A stretch of 64,000 nucleotides of DNA, taken from assembly GCA_023423935.1 (NCBI GenBank), contig JAFAEQ010000039.1:1-64000 (forward strand), written 5' to 3'. Position numbers and translations under genes: made by a program. Shown piece after piece: positions 8,470-16,170 of this stretch. How positions within the stretch are numbered: position 1 is the first letter of the stretch; every line of letters begins with the position of its first letter. Source of the DNA: Pseudomonadota bacterium. GTDB taxonomy: Bacteria > Pseudomonadota > Gammaproteobacteria > Steroidobacterales > Steroidobacteraceae. The notes below the pieces were generated by a model, which saw nothing but the letters and a program-made list of their open reading frames with translations, had not been told where the DNA came from and did no database searches.

Positions 8470-8551
8470 CCTTGCATCACGTCGGGGCCGAAGGCTTCGA
8501 TAGGCCTGTAGGCGATCATCCGATTGCGCGTACGCCGCGGCAGTTACTTGC

Positions 8552-8567
8552 TGGCATACGCCTTGCT
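8552..8567 (+). promoter_or_regulatory. Sigma-54 (-24/-12) promoter of the porin gene
   Basis: TGGCAT-ACGCC-TTGCT matches the consensus TGGCAC-N5-TTGCW with one change and exact spacing (GG at -24, GC at -12). Transcription would start near 8579, about 80 bases before the porin ATG. The divergent gene encodes a sigma-54 activator, which strengthens the call. Confidence 0.8.
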
Positions 8568-8658
8568 TCGTCGTGAATCCCCGCGCGAACCCGCCGGAGT
8601 TCTGGACTCAAGGAGTCGCCAGGGTCGTACCAGGGGTCGTGCTAAAGGAGGCATCGCC

Positions 8659-9864
8659 ATGTTCACGCGAGCATTCGGGATCGGGGTCGCGGCGCTTGGG
8701 TTCTGCACAGCCGCAAACGCGGTCGAGATGACCGCAGGGGACTGGAAGTTCTCCGCCAGCGGTAACGTGAACGTCCACTACATCGGATCGAGTTGCGAGA
8801 GTGAGGCCACCTTGGGCGTTGTCGGCGGACTCGCGTGTCGCGCCGTGGGCGGCAACGATCACAGCTCTTCGATCAGCAACGGTTTGTTGCCCGCGGCGCT
8901 CGCGTTCTCGGTCGAAACGACGCAGAAGGGATACGACCTCGGCGTCACGTTCGGCTTCTATCCCGGCATCAGCACGAACGATGGCAGTCCGAATCTCCAG
9001 CAAGGCGCGATTCTGCTGAATACGGCGCTCGGAACGACGGGCCTCGACATCCGCCAGGTGTTCATGACGTTCGGTAACGATCGGATGGGGACATTCCTGC
9101 TCGGCCGCAATATCGGCCTGTTCGGCGCGGATGCCATCCTGAACGACATGACGTTGCCTGGCGTGGGAGCCGGTAACGGCAACTACGCGACACCGGCGAA
9201 CACATCGCTAGGCTCGATCGGGCTGGGCTACATCTACACCGACTGGCTCGCGCAGATGAACTACACGACGCCCGACTTCAGCGGCTTCAAGCTGACCCTC
9301 GGTATCTTCGATCCGCTCGAACCGATCGTGCAGGAGGTTGCTGTACCGGAGAGCGCCCCCGGATATCACGGCAAGATCGCGTACACGCACGGCGAGATCT
9401 ACCTGTCAGCGAGCTTCCTCTCGCAGAAGCACAACGGTCTGACGCCGGCGCAGGATTTCGACAGCTTCGGCTTCGATGTCGGCGGCAAGATCGGATTCGG
9501 CGGCGCCCAGATCATGGGCTACTACTACCATGGCAAAGGGATCGGCACGACCGCGTTGTTCAACCTGAGCGACGATCGCCTGGGTCACGAGCGCGACTCG
9601 GACGGATTCATCGCACAGATCACATACAAATTCGGTGACACGAAGGTCGGCGCCAACTATGGCCGCAGCAATCTGGACCTGGCCTCGGGTGAGCTGTCCT
9701 CGTTCCTTGTGAAGACCAACAAGAAGTACACCGTCGGTGTGTATCACTCCCTGACGGAGAACCTCACGCTGCTGGCCGAGTTCAGTGACATCAAAGCCGA
9801 GGCGCACAACGGTCAGGAGAACGACAGCAGCAACTTCAACGTCGGAGCGTATCTGTCGTTCTGA
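8659..9864 (+). CDS. Outer-membrane porin-like protein
   Basis: The 401-residue protein has a signal peptide ending near CTAANA (residue 21). A series of amphipathic beta-strands follows, and the C-terminal residue is Phe (NVGAYLSF), the hallmark of an outer-membrane barrel. The architecture fits a general Gram-negative porin. The start has a strong site (AAAGGAGG) 6-7 bases upstream; the 45-codon upstream extension covers the promoter and was rejected. A sigma-54 promoter drives it. Context suggests uptake of the alcohol substrate or a related small solute, but no specificity is visible. A perfect inverted repeat follows the gene. Confidence 0.82.
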   Translation: MFTRAFGIGVAALGFCTAANAVEMTAGDWKFSASGNVNVHYIGSSCESEATLGVVGGLACRAVGGNDHSSSISNGLLPAALAFSVETTQKGYDLGVTFGFYPGISTNDGSPNLQQGAILLNTALGTTGLDIRQVFMTFGNDRMGTFLLGRNIGLFGADAILNDMTLPGVGAGNGNYATPANTSLGSIGLGYIYTDWLAQMNYTTPDFSGFKLTLGIFDPLEPIVQEVAVPESAPGYHGKIAYTHGEIYLSASFLSQKHNGLTPAQDFDSFGFDVGGKIGFGGAQIMGYYYHGKGIGTTALFNLSDDRLGHERDSDGFIAQITYKFGDTKVGANYGRSNLDLASGELSSFLVKTNKKYTVGVYHSLTENLTLLAEFSDIKAEAHNGQENDSSNFNVGAYLSF

Positions 9865-9906
9865 TCAGCGCGATCTACGGAATGCGCTATCTACGTACTG
9901 GCAGCC

Positions 9907-9942
9907 GGCGCGTTCGCACAAGCACTGCAAAGCGAACGCGCC
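9907..9942. terminator. Bidirectional terminator-like hairpin
   Basis: GGCGCGTTCGC (9907-9917) and GCGAACGCGCC (9932-9942) form a perfect 11-bp stem with a 14-base loop. It lies between the convergent ends of the porin gene and the small periplasmic gene, so it can end both transcripts. No T-run is present. Confidence 0.6.
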
Positions 9943-9951
9943 TGCGAAGGT

Positions 9952-10332
9952 TCAGTGTTCGAGTCCGCACTCGCGCGAGGCTTCCTTCTCCGTATCGCGA
10001 TAGAGCTTCGCCATCGTGCGCGCGCGATCGGAGTCGCGGAACACCCCACCTCCTTCGCCGGGCAGACCTGAGTACCTCGAGAAGGTGCCGGCCTCGACGA
10101 ATTCGTCGTACGCCATTTTGTTAGCGATGTGATCGATGACGCAGGCGCACTGGTACATGGACGCGAGTGTGTCTCCATGCGCTGCGATGCACTGTTCTAC
10201 GTATTCAACGCGCGCAATCGTCGGATAGTCGTTAGCCGGATTCGGGTCCGCCGCAAATCCGGTGGAGCACACGGCGAGTGTGATGATGAGCATCGCGGCT
10301 GCGGGTCGATGGCATAGGCGTTGCATTGTCAT
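9952..10332 (-). CDS. Small periplasmic protein with four Cys, divergent from xoxF
   Basis: The 126-residue product has a signal peptide ending near STGFAA. The mature part has four cysteines, in VEQC, YQCACVIDHIA and the C-terminal ECGLEH, plus a glycine-rich GLPGEGGG. There is no heme motif CxxCH. The start at 10332 is preceded by GAGG six bases upstream; a longer frame would read into the xoxF leader. It faces xoxF across about 100 bases and probably shares its control region. The function is unknown. A periplasmic helper of the PQQ enzyme is a reasonable inference from location only. Confidence 0.75.
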   Translation of the reverse strand: MTMQRLCHRPAAAMLIITLAVCSTGFAADPNPANDYPTIARVEYVEQCIAAHGDTLASMYQCACVIDHIANKMAYDEFVEAGTFSRYSGLPGEGGGVFRDSDRARTMAKLYRDTEKEASRECGLEH

Positions 10333-10429
10333 GGGGAGCCTCACGATGAATGGTTCGTCACCAGATACAAATGGCGAGCCAGCCGAGCTTCGAGGAACGA
10401 TCAATCGAGGAAACGCTGGGGGAATCCAT

Positions 10430-12307
10430 ATGAAACGTCGAAAGCTATCCATTGCGCTGTCGATAGCGGCAGCTGTGACCTTCAGTGCGGCGGCGCCCGG
10501 AGAGAACGGCCGCAACGTGGATCACTATATGGAGAATTCAGCCAACTGGGCGGCGCAGGCCGGTGACTACGCCAATCATCGCTATAGCAACCTGAAGCAG
10601 ATCAACGCCGACAATGTCGAGGATCTGCAGGTCGCATGGACGATGTCGACCGGCGTGCTGCGCGGCCATGAAGGCTCGCCCCTCGTGATCGGCGACACGA
10701 TGTATATCCACACGCCATTTCCCAACAACGTCTACGCGGTCAACCTGAAGGATCAGTCGTTCAAGTGGAAGTACGAGCCGAAGCAGGACCCATCGGTCAT
10801 ACCCGTGATGTGCTGCGACACGGTCAACCGCGGGCTCGCGTACGGCGACGGCAAAATCCTGCTGCAACAGGCGGACACCACACTCGTCGCGCTCGACATG
10901 AATACGGGAAAGGTGCTGTGGACTGCCAAGAACGGCGATCCGAAGATCGGCGAAACGAATACGAATGCGCCGCACGTGTTCAAGGACAAAGTCATCACGG
11001 GCATTTCCGGTGGCGAGTTCGGCGTGCGCGGCCGGCTCATCGCCTATGACCTCGCAACGGGCAAGCCAGCGTGGACCGCCTGGAGCACAGGTCCGGACCC
11101 GGACTTGCTGATCGATCCGAAGAAGACCGTGACCTGGACCAACGGCAAGCTCGCGCCGGTGGGTGCGAACTCTTCGATCAAGACCTGGCAGGGCGATCAA
11201 TGGAAGCTGGGCGGCGGCACCACCTGGGGTTGGTACGCCTACGACCCGAAGCTCAATCTCGTCTATTACGGCACCGGAAATCCCGGAACCTGGAATCCGG
11301 CGCAACGGCCCGGCGACAACAGGTGGTCGATGACACTCTTCGCGCGTGATCTCGACACGGGCATGGCCAAGTGGGCGTATCAGATGACGCCGCACGACGA
11401 GTGGGACTTTGACGGGGTCAACGAAACCCTGCTGGTGGACCTCAACATGAAGGGCAAGACGGTGCCGGCGCTGGTGCACTTCGATCGCAACGGCTTCGGC
11501 TACACGCTCAATCGCGACACCGGCGAGTTGCTGGTCGCAGAAAAGTTCGATCCGAAAGTGAACTGGGCGACCAAGGTCGACATGAAGACGGGTCGCCCGA
11601 TCGTCGATAAGAACTATTCGCCCGGCACCACAGGACCCGACGTCAATGTGAAGGACATCTGCCCGGCAGCGCTCGGATCGAAAGATCAGCAGCCGGCGAG
11701 CTACGACCGCAAGAGCGGGCTGGTCATGGTGCCGACGAATCACGTCTGCATGACCTACGAGCCCTTCGAGATCGAGTACACGGCGGGGCAGCCCTACGTG
11801 GGTGCAACGCTCACGATGTATCCGGCGCCGGGTAGTCATGGCGGCATGGGCAACTTCATCGCGTGGGATCCCGTGCAGGGCAAGATCGTCTGGTCCAAGC
11901 CCGAACAATTCTCCGTGTGGTCCGGCGCGCTCACTACTGCAGGTGATGTCGTGTTCTACGGCACGCTCGAGGGATATCTCAAAGCAGTGAGCCCGAAGGA
12001 TGGCAAGGAGCTTTGGAAGTTCAAGACGCCCTCGGGAATCATCGGCAACGTGTTCACGTACGAGTACGACGGCAAACAGTACGTCGGTGTGTATTCCGGC
12101 ATCGGCGGTTGGGCCGGCATCGGCATGGCCGCAGGTCTCACCGAATCAACTGCAGGCCTGGGCGCGGTGGGTGGCTATAAGGATCTCGCGAAGTACACGA
12201 ACCTCGGCGGATCGCTGATCATCTTCGCTCTGCCCGATGACGCAACGCGTGCCGCGAAGGCGCAGGCGAAAAATCGCGCAGAGACGGCAAAGGCGGGCGA
12301 CCGCTGA
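10430..12307 (+). CDS. xoxF: Lanthanide-type PQQ methanol dehydrogenase XoxF
   Basis: This 625-residue periplasmic quinoprotein oxidises methanol (and often other small alcohols) and passes electrons to a cytochrome c. It has a signal peptide and an eight-bladed propeller with repeated tryptophan-docking motifs. The vicinal disulfide is Cys128-Cys129 (VMCCDTVNRG). The catalytic base is Asp326 in HDEWDFDGVNE, and Asp328 two residues on is the extra ligand that marks lanthanide-dependent enzymes; calcium MxaF types have Ala there. The blocks EGSPLVIGDTMYIHTPFPN and GGGTTWGWYAYDP are typical. The start at 10430 has GGGGGA upstream. xoxG and xoxJ follow. No mxaFI-type small subunit is present. 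Confidence 0.95.
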   Translation: MKRRKLSIALSIAAAVTFSAAAPGENGRNVDHYMENSANWAAQAGDYANHRYSNLKQINADNVEDLQVAWTMSTGVLRGHEGSPLVIGDTMYIHTPFPNNVYAVNLKDQSFKWKYEPKQDPSVIPVMCCDTVNRGLAYGDGKILLQQADTTLVALDMNTGKVLWTAKNGDPKIGETNTNAPHVFKDKVITGISGGEFGVRGRLIAYDLATGKPAWTAWSTGPDPDLLIDPKKTVTWTNGKLAPVGANSSIKTWQGDQWKLGGGTTWGWYAYDPKLNLVYYGTGNPGTWNPAQRPGDNRWSMTLFARDLDTGMAKWAYQMTPHDEWDFDGVNETLLVDLNMKGKTVPALVHFDRNGFGYTLNRDTGELLVAEKFDPKVNWATKVDMKTGRPIVDKNYSPGTTGPDVNVKDICPAALGSKDQQPASYDRKSGLVMVPTNHVCMTYEPFEIEYTAGQPYVGATLTMYPAPGSHGGMGNFIAWDPVQGKIVWSKPEQFSVWSGALTTAGDVVFYGTLEGYLKAVSPKDGKELWKFKTPSGIIGNVFTYEYDGKQYVGVYSGIGGWAGIGMAAGLTESTAGLGAVGGYKDLAKYTNLGGSLIIFALPDDATRAAKAQAKNRAETAKAGDR

Positions 12308-12326
12308 AAAGTTCATCCAGTCGTGA

Positions 12327-12357
12327 GGCGTATGCCGCGCGAAACGCGGCATACGCC
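12327..12357 (+). promoter_or_regulatory. Perfect 13-bp hairpin between xoxF and xoxG
   Basis: GGCGTATGCCGCG (12327-12339) and CGCGGCATACGCC (12345-12357) pair perfectly around a 5-base loop, CGAAA. No T-run follows, so it is more likely an mRNA-stabilising or partially terminating element. It would give more XoxF than XoxG from one transcript. Confidence 0.65.
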
Positions 12358-12373
12358 GACTCGGGGGACATAG

Positions 12374-12790
12374 ATGAAGTCCATTGCACTTGCATGTGCA
12401 CTGATGCTGGCGATCGCGAGCCTCGGTGCAGCTGAAGAAGGCGCGAAACAGTCTTCGTCAGCGAACGCTCCCTACACGGTCAAGGATGGCACCAAGGTCG
12501 ACGAGGCGACGCTCGCGGGTTGGAAAACCTGGCGAGCCCTTGCGTGCGAGCGTTGTCACGGGGCTGAGCAGGAGGGCCTGGTGGGACCTTCGCTCATCCA
12601 ATCGATGAAGGTTCTCTCGAAGGAGGATTTTCACAACGTGATGATGAACGGGCGTCCCGAGAAGGGCATGCCGCCCTTCAACACGAGCGCAATGGTGATG
12701 AAAAACTGGGAAGGGCTGTACGCCTATCTGAAAGGCCGCTCGGATGGCCAGATTCAGCCGGGCCGCCTCACCGCGATCGATGCACCCTGA
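12374..12790 (+). CDS. xoxG: XoxG, cytochrome c partner of XoxF
   Basis: The 138-residue periplasmic cytochrome has a signal peptide ending near ASLGAAE. It has one heme c site, CERCH (Cys58-Cys61-His62), and a likely axial Met in KGMPPFN (Met99). XoxG takes electrons from XoxF and feeds the terminal oxidase. It sits 66 bases after xoxF, beyond the hairpin, and 13 bases before xoxJ. Size and gene order match xoxFGJ clusters. The PQQ-enzyme partner role is from this context; the sequence alone shows a class I-like monoheme cytochrome. Confidence 0.9.
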   Translation: MKSIALACALMLAIASLGAAEEGAKQSSSANAPYTVKDGTKVDEATLAGWKTWRALACERCHGAEQEGLVGPSLIQSMKVLSKEDFHNVMMNGRPEKGMPPFNTSAMVMKNWEGLYAYLKGRSDGQIQPGRLTAIDAP

Positions 12791-12803
12791 AGGACTCTCT
12801 GCG

Positions 12804-13766
12804 ATGTCGATGCGCAACCCTTTCATGGTCGTGACGTTCGCAGCGTACGTGATCGGCGTGGGCTGGTGGTCAGGTGCAGCCGCGCAGGCACGATCAGACA
12901 CTGTTCCCGACAAGCTCCTGCGCGTTTGCGCGGATCCTGACAATCTGCCGCTGTCGAACGACCGCGGCGAAGGTTACGAGAACAAGATTGCAGAGCGCCT
13001 TGCGCGCGATCTGGGGCGCACCCTCGAGTACACCTATTTTCCGCAGCGGATCGGCTTCGTCCGTAACACGTTGCGACGGCAGGATCCGCAGACGAAGCAG
13101 TACAAGTGCGACGTCATCATCGGCGTGCCGAAGGGATACGAGCTCACAGCGACGACGCGCCCGTACATGCGCTCGACCTATGCGCTGCTCTTCCGCCCTC
13201 GACTGGAGCTCGAGAATCTCGATACTGCCGAGGATCTGTTGAAGCTGCCGCACGACACGCTGCAAGCGCTGCACATCGGATTGTTCGCGCAGTCTCCCGG
13301 AGCGGATTGGCTGTTGCGCAATCAATTGCTGGATCACGCCGTGTTCTACGCCGCACAGAGCGGCGATCCGCACGAGACGCCAGCCACGGTCATCGCACGC
13401 GAATTGGGTGCAGGCAAGATCGATGCCGCCATCGTCTGGGGTCCGGTCGCAGCACATCTCGTGCGCAATCATTCGCAGCCCCCCGCGTGGCGCGCCGTGC
13501 CTTTCACGCCCGACAGTCAGATCCGCTTCGACTATGAGATCTCGATGGGCGTGCGCTTCGGCGAGAACGAGTGGAAGGCGATGCTCGATGACTGGATCGC
13601 CGCGCACGAACAGAACGTTCACGAAATCCTCGCCGCGTATCGAATCCCGCTGCTCGATGCCCAGGGCAACGTGAAAGCGAGCTTCGACTCGGGCGAGCGC
13701 GAACGCGAGAACGCCGTGGGTAAGCGCGTTCCGCTGCAGCTCGGCTCCGATGGAATCACTCCATGA
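12804..13766 (+). CDS. xoxJ: XoxJ, periplasmic binding protein of the XoxF system
   Basis: The 320-residue exported protein (signal ending near GAAAQA) has a family 3 solute-binding fold. Its family block KLLRVCADPDNLPLSNDRGEG continues with GYENKIAERLARDLGR and CDVIIGVPKGYE. XoxJ/MxaJ proteins are needed for activity of the partner dehydrogenase, probably by binding or maturing it. The start at 12804 has GGA upstream; the longer frame would overlap xoxG. It is followed after 31 bases by the formaldehyde genes on the same strand. Confidence 0.9.
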   Translation: MSMRNPFMVVTFAAYVIGVGWWSGAAAQARSDTVPDKLLRVCADPDNLPLSNDRGEGYENKIAERLARDLGRTLEYTYFPQRIGFVRNTLRRQDPQTKQYKCDVIIGVPKGYELTATTRPYMRSTYALLFRPRLELENLDTAEDLLKLPHDTLQALHIGLFAQSPGADWLLRNQLLDHAVFYAAQSGDPHETPATVIARELGAGKIDAAIVWGPVAAHLVRNHSQPPAWRAVPFTPDSQIRFDYEISMGVRFGENEWKAMLDDWIAAHEQNVHEILAAYRIPLLDAQGNVKASFDSGERERENAVGKRVPLQLGSDGITP

Positions 13767-13797
13767 CACGGTATCACTCCAATACAGGGGCGAACGC

Positions 13798-14907
13798 ATG
13801 AAGACACGCGCTGCAGTGGCGTACGCGGCCGGCAAGCCGCTCGAAGTGACCACCGTGGATCTGGAGGGGCCACGCGCCGGTGAGGTGCTGGTCGAGATCA
13901 AGGCTACCGGCATTTGCCACACGGATGAGTTCACGCGTTCGGGCGACGACCCGGAAGGACTCTTTCCGTCGATTCTCGGTCACGAAGGTGCGGGAATCAT
14001 CGTCGACGTCGGCCCCGGCGTGACCTCGGTGCGCAAGGGCGATCATGTGATTCCTCTCTACACGCCCGAATGTCGTCAGTGCAAATCGTGTCTGTCGCGC
14101 AAGACGAATCTGTGTACGGCGATTCGCGCGACGCAGGGCAAGGGTGTGATGCCCGATGGCACCAGTCGCTTTTCGATTGGCGATGAAGTCATTCACCACT
14201 ACATGGGCTGTTCGACGTTCTCCAACTTCACCGTGTTACCGGAGATCGCCGTCGCGAAGATCCGTGAAGACGCGCCTTTCGACAAGGTCTGCTACATCGG
14301 CTGCGGCGTGACGACCGGCGTAGGTGCCGTCATCAATACCGCGAAGGTCGAGCCCGGCGCGAATGTCGTCGTCTTCGGCTTGGGTGGTATCGGCCTGAAT
14401 GTGATCCAGGGCGCAAGGCTCGTCGGTGCCAACAAGATCGTCGGTGTCGATCTGAATCCGCGTCGCAAGGAGCTCGCCGAAGATTTCGGCATGACTCATT
14501 TCGTCAATCCGAAGGAGGTCGGCAAGGATCTGGTCGCACACCTCGTCGAAGTGACGGACGGCGGCGCCGATTACAGCTTCGAGTGCATCGGCAACGTCGA
14601 TGTAATGCGCCAGGCCCTCGAGTGCTGTCATCGAGGCTGGGGCGTGTCCGTCATCATCGGTGTCGCCGGCGCCGGCCAGGAAATCCGCACGCGACCGTTT
14701 CAGCTCGTCACGGGACGAGTCTGGAAAGGCTCGGCGTTCGGCGGTGCGCGCGGACGCACCGATGTGCCGAAGATCGTGGACTGGTACATGGACGGCAAGA
14801 TCAGGATCGACGAGCTGATCACGCACACGATGCCGCTCGAGCAGATCAATGACGCATTCGATCTGATGCACAAGGGCGAATCGATCCGCAGCGTCGCCTT
14901 GTATTGA
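13798..14907 (+). CDS. frmA: S-(hydroxymethyl)glutathione dehydrogenase (class III alcohol dehydrogenase)
   Basis: This 369-residue zinc enzyme oxidises S-hydroxymethylglutathione to S-formylglutathione with NAD. Catalytic zinc ligands are Cys40 (GICHTDE), His62 (GHEGAG) and Cys169 (GCGVTTG). Structural zinc uses Cys92, 95, 98 and 106 (ECRQCKSCLSRKTNLC). Arg110 lies at the site that binds the glutathione carboxylate in class III enzymes. The NAD fold is VVFGLGGIGLNVIQ. The start at 13798 gives the standard length. It is read with xoxJ and gfa, so formaldehyde made by XoxF is used at once. Confidence 0.94.
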   Translation: MKTRAAVAYAAGKPLEVTTVDLEGPRAGEVLVEIKATGICHTDEFTRSGDDPEGLFPSILGHEGAGIIVDVGPGVTSVRKGDHVIPLYTPECRQCKSCLSRKTNLCTAIRATQGKGVMPDGTSRFSIGDEVIHHYMGCSTFSNFTVLPEIAVAKIREDAPFDKVCYIGCGVTTGVGAVINTAKVEPGANVVVFGLGGIGLNVIQGARLVGANKIVGVDLNPRRKELAEDFGMTHFVNPKEVGKDLVAHLVEVTDGGADYSFECIGNVDVMRQALECCHRGWGVSVIIGVAGAGQEIRTRPFQLVTGRVWKGSAFGGARGRTDVPKIVDWYMDGKIRIDELITHTMPLEQINDAFDLMHKGESIRSVALY

Positions 14908-14942
14908 CGCTGATCTCAAACGCGATTGAACGGGAGAAAACC

Positions 14943-15518
14943 ATGGCAGCACTGTCAATTCATCCTTTGGTCGACAATGGAGTTCAACCAGGCACCTCCG
15001 ATGTGAAGGAGCTGACGCTCACCTGCAAATGCAGCGACTCGCCCGTGACGGTGAAGATCAAGGGCGACGTCGCGTTCAATCACGTTTGCGGCTGCACGAA
15101 ATGCTGGAAGCCTGCCGGTGCGTTGTTCTCGCTCGTTGCGGTCGTGCCGCGCGACAACCTCACCGTGACTGCGAATGCCCAGAAGCTGAAGGTCGTCGAT
15201 CCATCCGCGGTCATTCAGCGTCACGCCTGTACCAAGTGCGGTGTCCACATGTACGGACGCATCGAGAACAGGGGGCATGCCTTCTACGGATTCGACTTCG
15301 TACATCCGGAGCTCGCGAAGGAAAGCGGCTGGGCAGCACCCGAGTTCGCCGCGTTCGTCTCCTCGATCATCGAGTCGGGGACCAATCCGAACGAGATGGG
15401 CGCCGTGCGTGCACGCCTCAAGGAGCTGAAGCTCGAGCCCTACGATTGTCTGTCGCCGCCGCTGATGGATCTGATCGCGGCGAATGCGGCCAAGGCGAAG
15501 GGCGTGCTCGCGGCCTGA
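14943..15518 (+). CDS. gfa: S-(hydroxymethyl)glutathione synthase Gfa
   Basis: The 191-residue zinc protein promotes the joining of formaldehyde with glutathione. Cysteines for two zinc ions lie in TCKCSDSP, CGCTKCWKPAGALFS and HACTKCGVHMYGR. The C-terminal block SGTNPNEMGAVRARLKEL is typical of true Gfa, and the length fits (about 190). It is 35 bases after frmA. It differs from the shorter GFA-fold protein at 5468-5860. Whether Gfa is a real enzyme or a glutathione carrier is debated for the family. Confidence 0.93.
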   Translation: MAALSIHPLVDNGVQPGTSDVKELTLTCKCSDSPVTVKIKGDVAFNHVCGCTKCWKPAGALFSLVAVVPRDNLTVTANAQKLKVVDPSAVIQRHACTKCGVHMYGRIENRGHAFYGFDFVHPELAKESGWAAPEFAAFVSSIIESGTNPNEMGAVRARLKELKLEPYDCLSPPLMDLIAANAAKAKGVLAA

Positions 15519-15558
15519 GAGGCGGCGTTCGTCCTCAGCAGGGGCCTGTAAGGTCCGG

Positions 15559-15592
15559 GAAGGGAATCGATGAATCGATGTCGATCCCCTTC
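15559..15592 (+). terminator. Hairpin after gfa, possible terminator
   Basis: GAAGGG (15559-15564) and CCCTTC (15587-15592) can pair, with a further inner match of ATCGA and TCGAT around TGAA. It lies in the 184-base gap between gfa and fdsG, so it may separate the formaldehyde genes from the formate dehydrogenase operon. No T-run follows, so the call is weak. Confidence 0.35.
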
Positions 15593-15702
15593 TCGGGGGG
15601 AACTCGCAGACGCCACATTAATACCGCACACATTCCTGAACGGCGGGCTCGAACACCGGGCCAGACTTGATATGCTCGGGACCGATTTGCGAGCTGTGTC
15701 GG

Positions 15703-16170
15703 ATGCCTGCCGTGAAAGATCAGATCGATGCCATTCTGCAACGCCATGCCGCGCGGCCCGGGCCGTTACTGATCATCCTGCACGCGGTGCAGGATGAATT
15801 CGGCTACGTACCCGAAGAAGCGGTGCCGCTGATTGCCGAGGGCCTGAATCTCTCGCGCGCAGAAGTGCATGGAGTCGTGAGTTTCTATCACCACTTCCGG
15901 CGCGCGCCGGCTGGTCAACACGTGATCCACCTGTGCCGTGCCGAGGCGTGTCAGGCGATGAATGCGGATGCGCTCGCCGCGCACGCTCAGAGCCGCTTGA
16001 AGATCGGCTTTCACGAAACCACCGCCGATGGGCGTTTCACGCTCGAACCCATGTATTGCCTGGGAAATTGCGCCTGTTCTCCGGCGATGCTCATCGACAA
16101 CGAGTTGCACGGGCGAGTCAGTCCCGAAAGCTTCGATGCACTCATCGCAGCGCACGAGAGTGAGTCATGA
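15703..16170 (+). CDS. fdsG: NAD-dependent formate dehydrogenase, gamma subunit FdsG
   Basis: This 155-residue NuoE-like subunit binds one [2Fe-2S] cluster in a thioredoxin fold. The four cysteines lie in HLCRAEACQAM and MYCLGNCACSPA. It starts the fdsGBA-fdhD-fdsD operon, which oxidises formate to CO2 with NAD in the cytoplasm. I chose the ATG at 15703 because it gives the usual N-terminus before the helical HAARPGPLLIILHAVQDEFG. An in-frame GTG at 15712 is possible. The stop overlaps fdsB by 4 bases, which indicates coupled translation. Confidence 0.92.
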   Translation: MPAVKDQIDAILQRHAARPGPLLIILHAVQDEFGYVPEEAVPLIAEGLNLSRAEVHGVVSFYHHFRRAPAGQHVIHLCRAEACQAMNADALAAHAQSRLKIGFHETTADGRFTLEPMYCLGNCACSPAMLIDNELHGRVSPESFDALIAAHESES

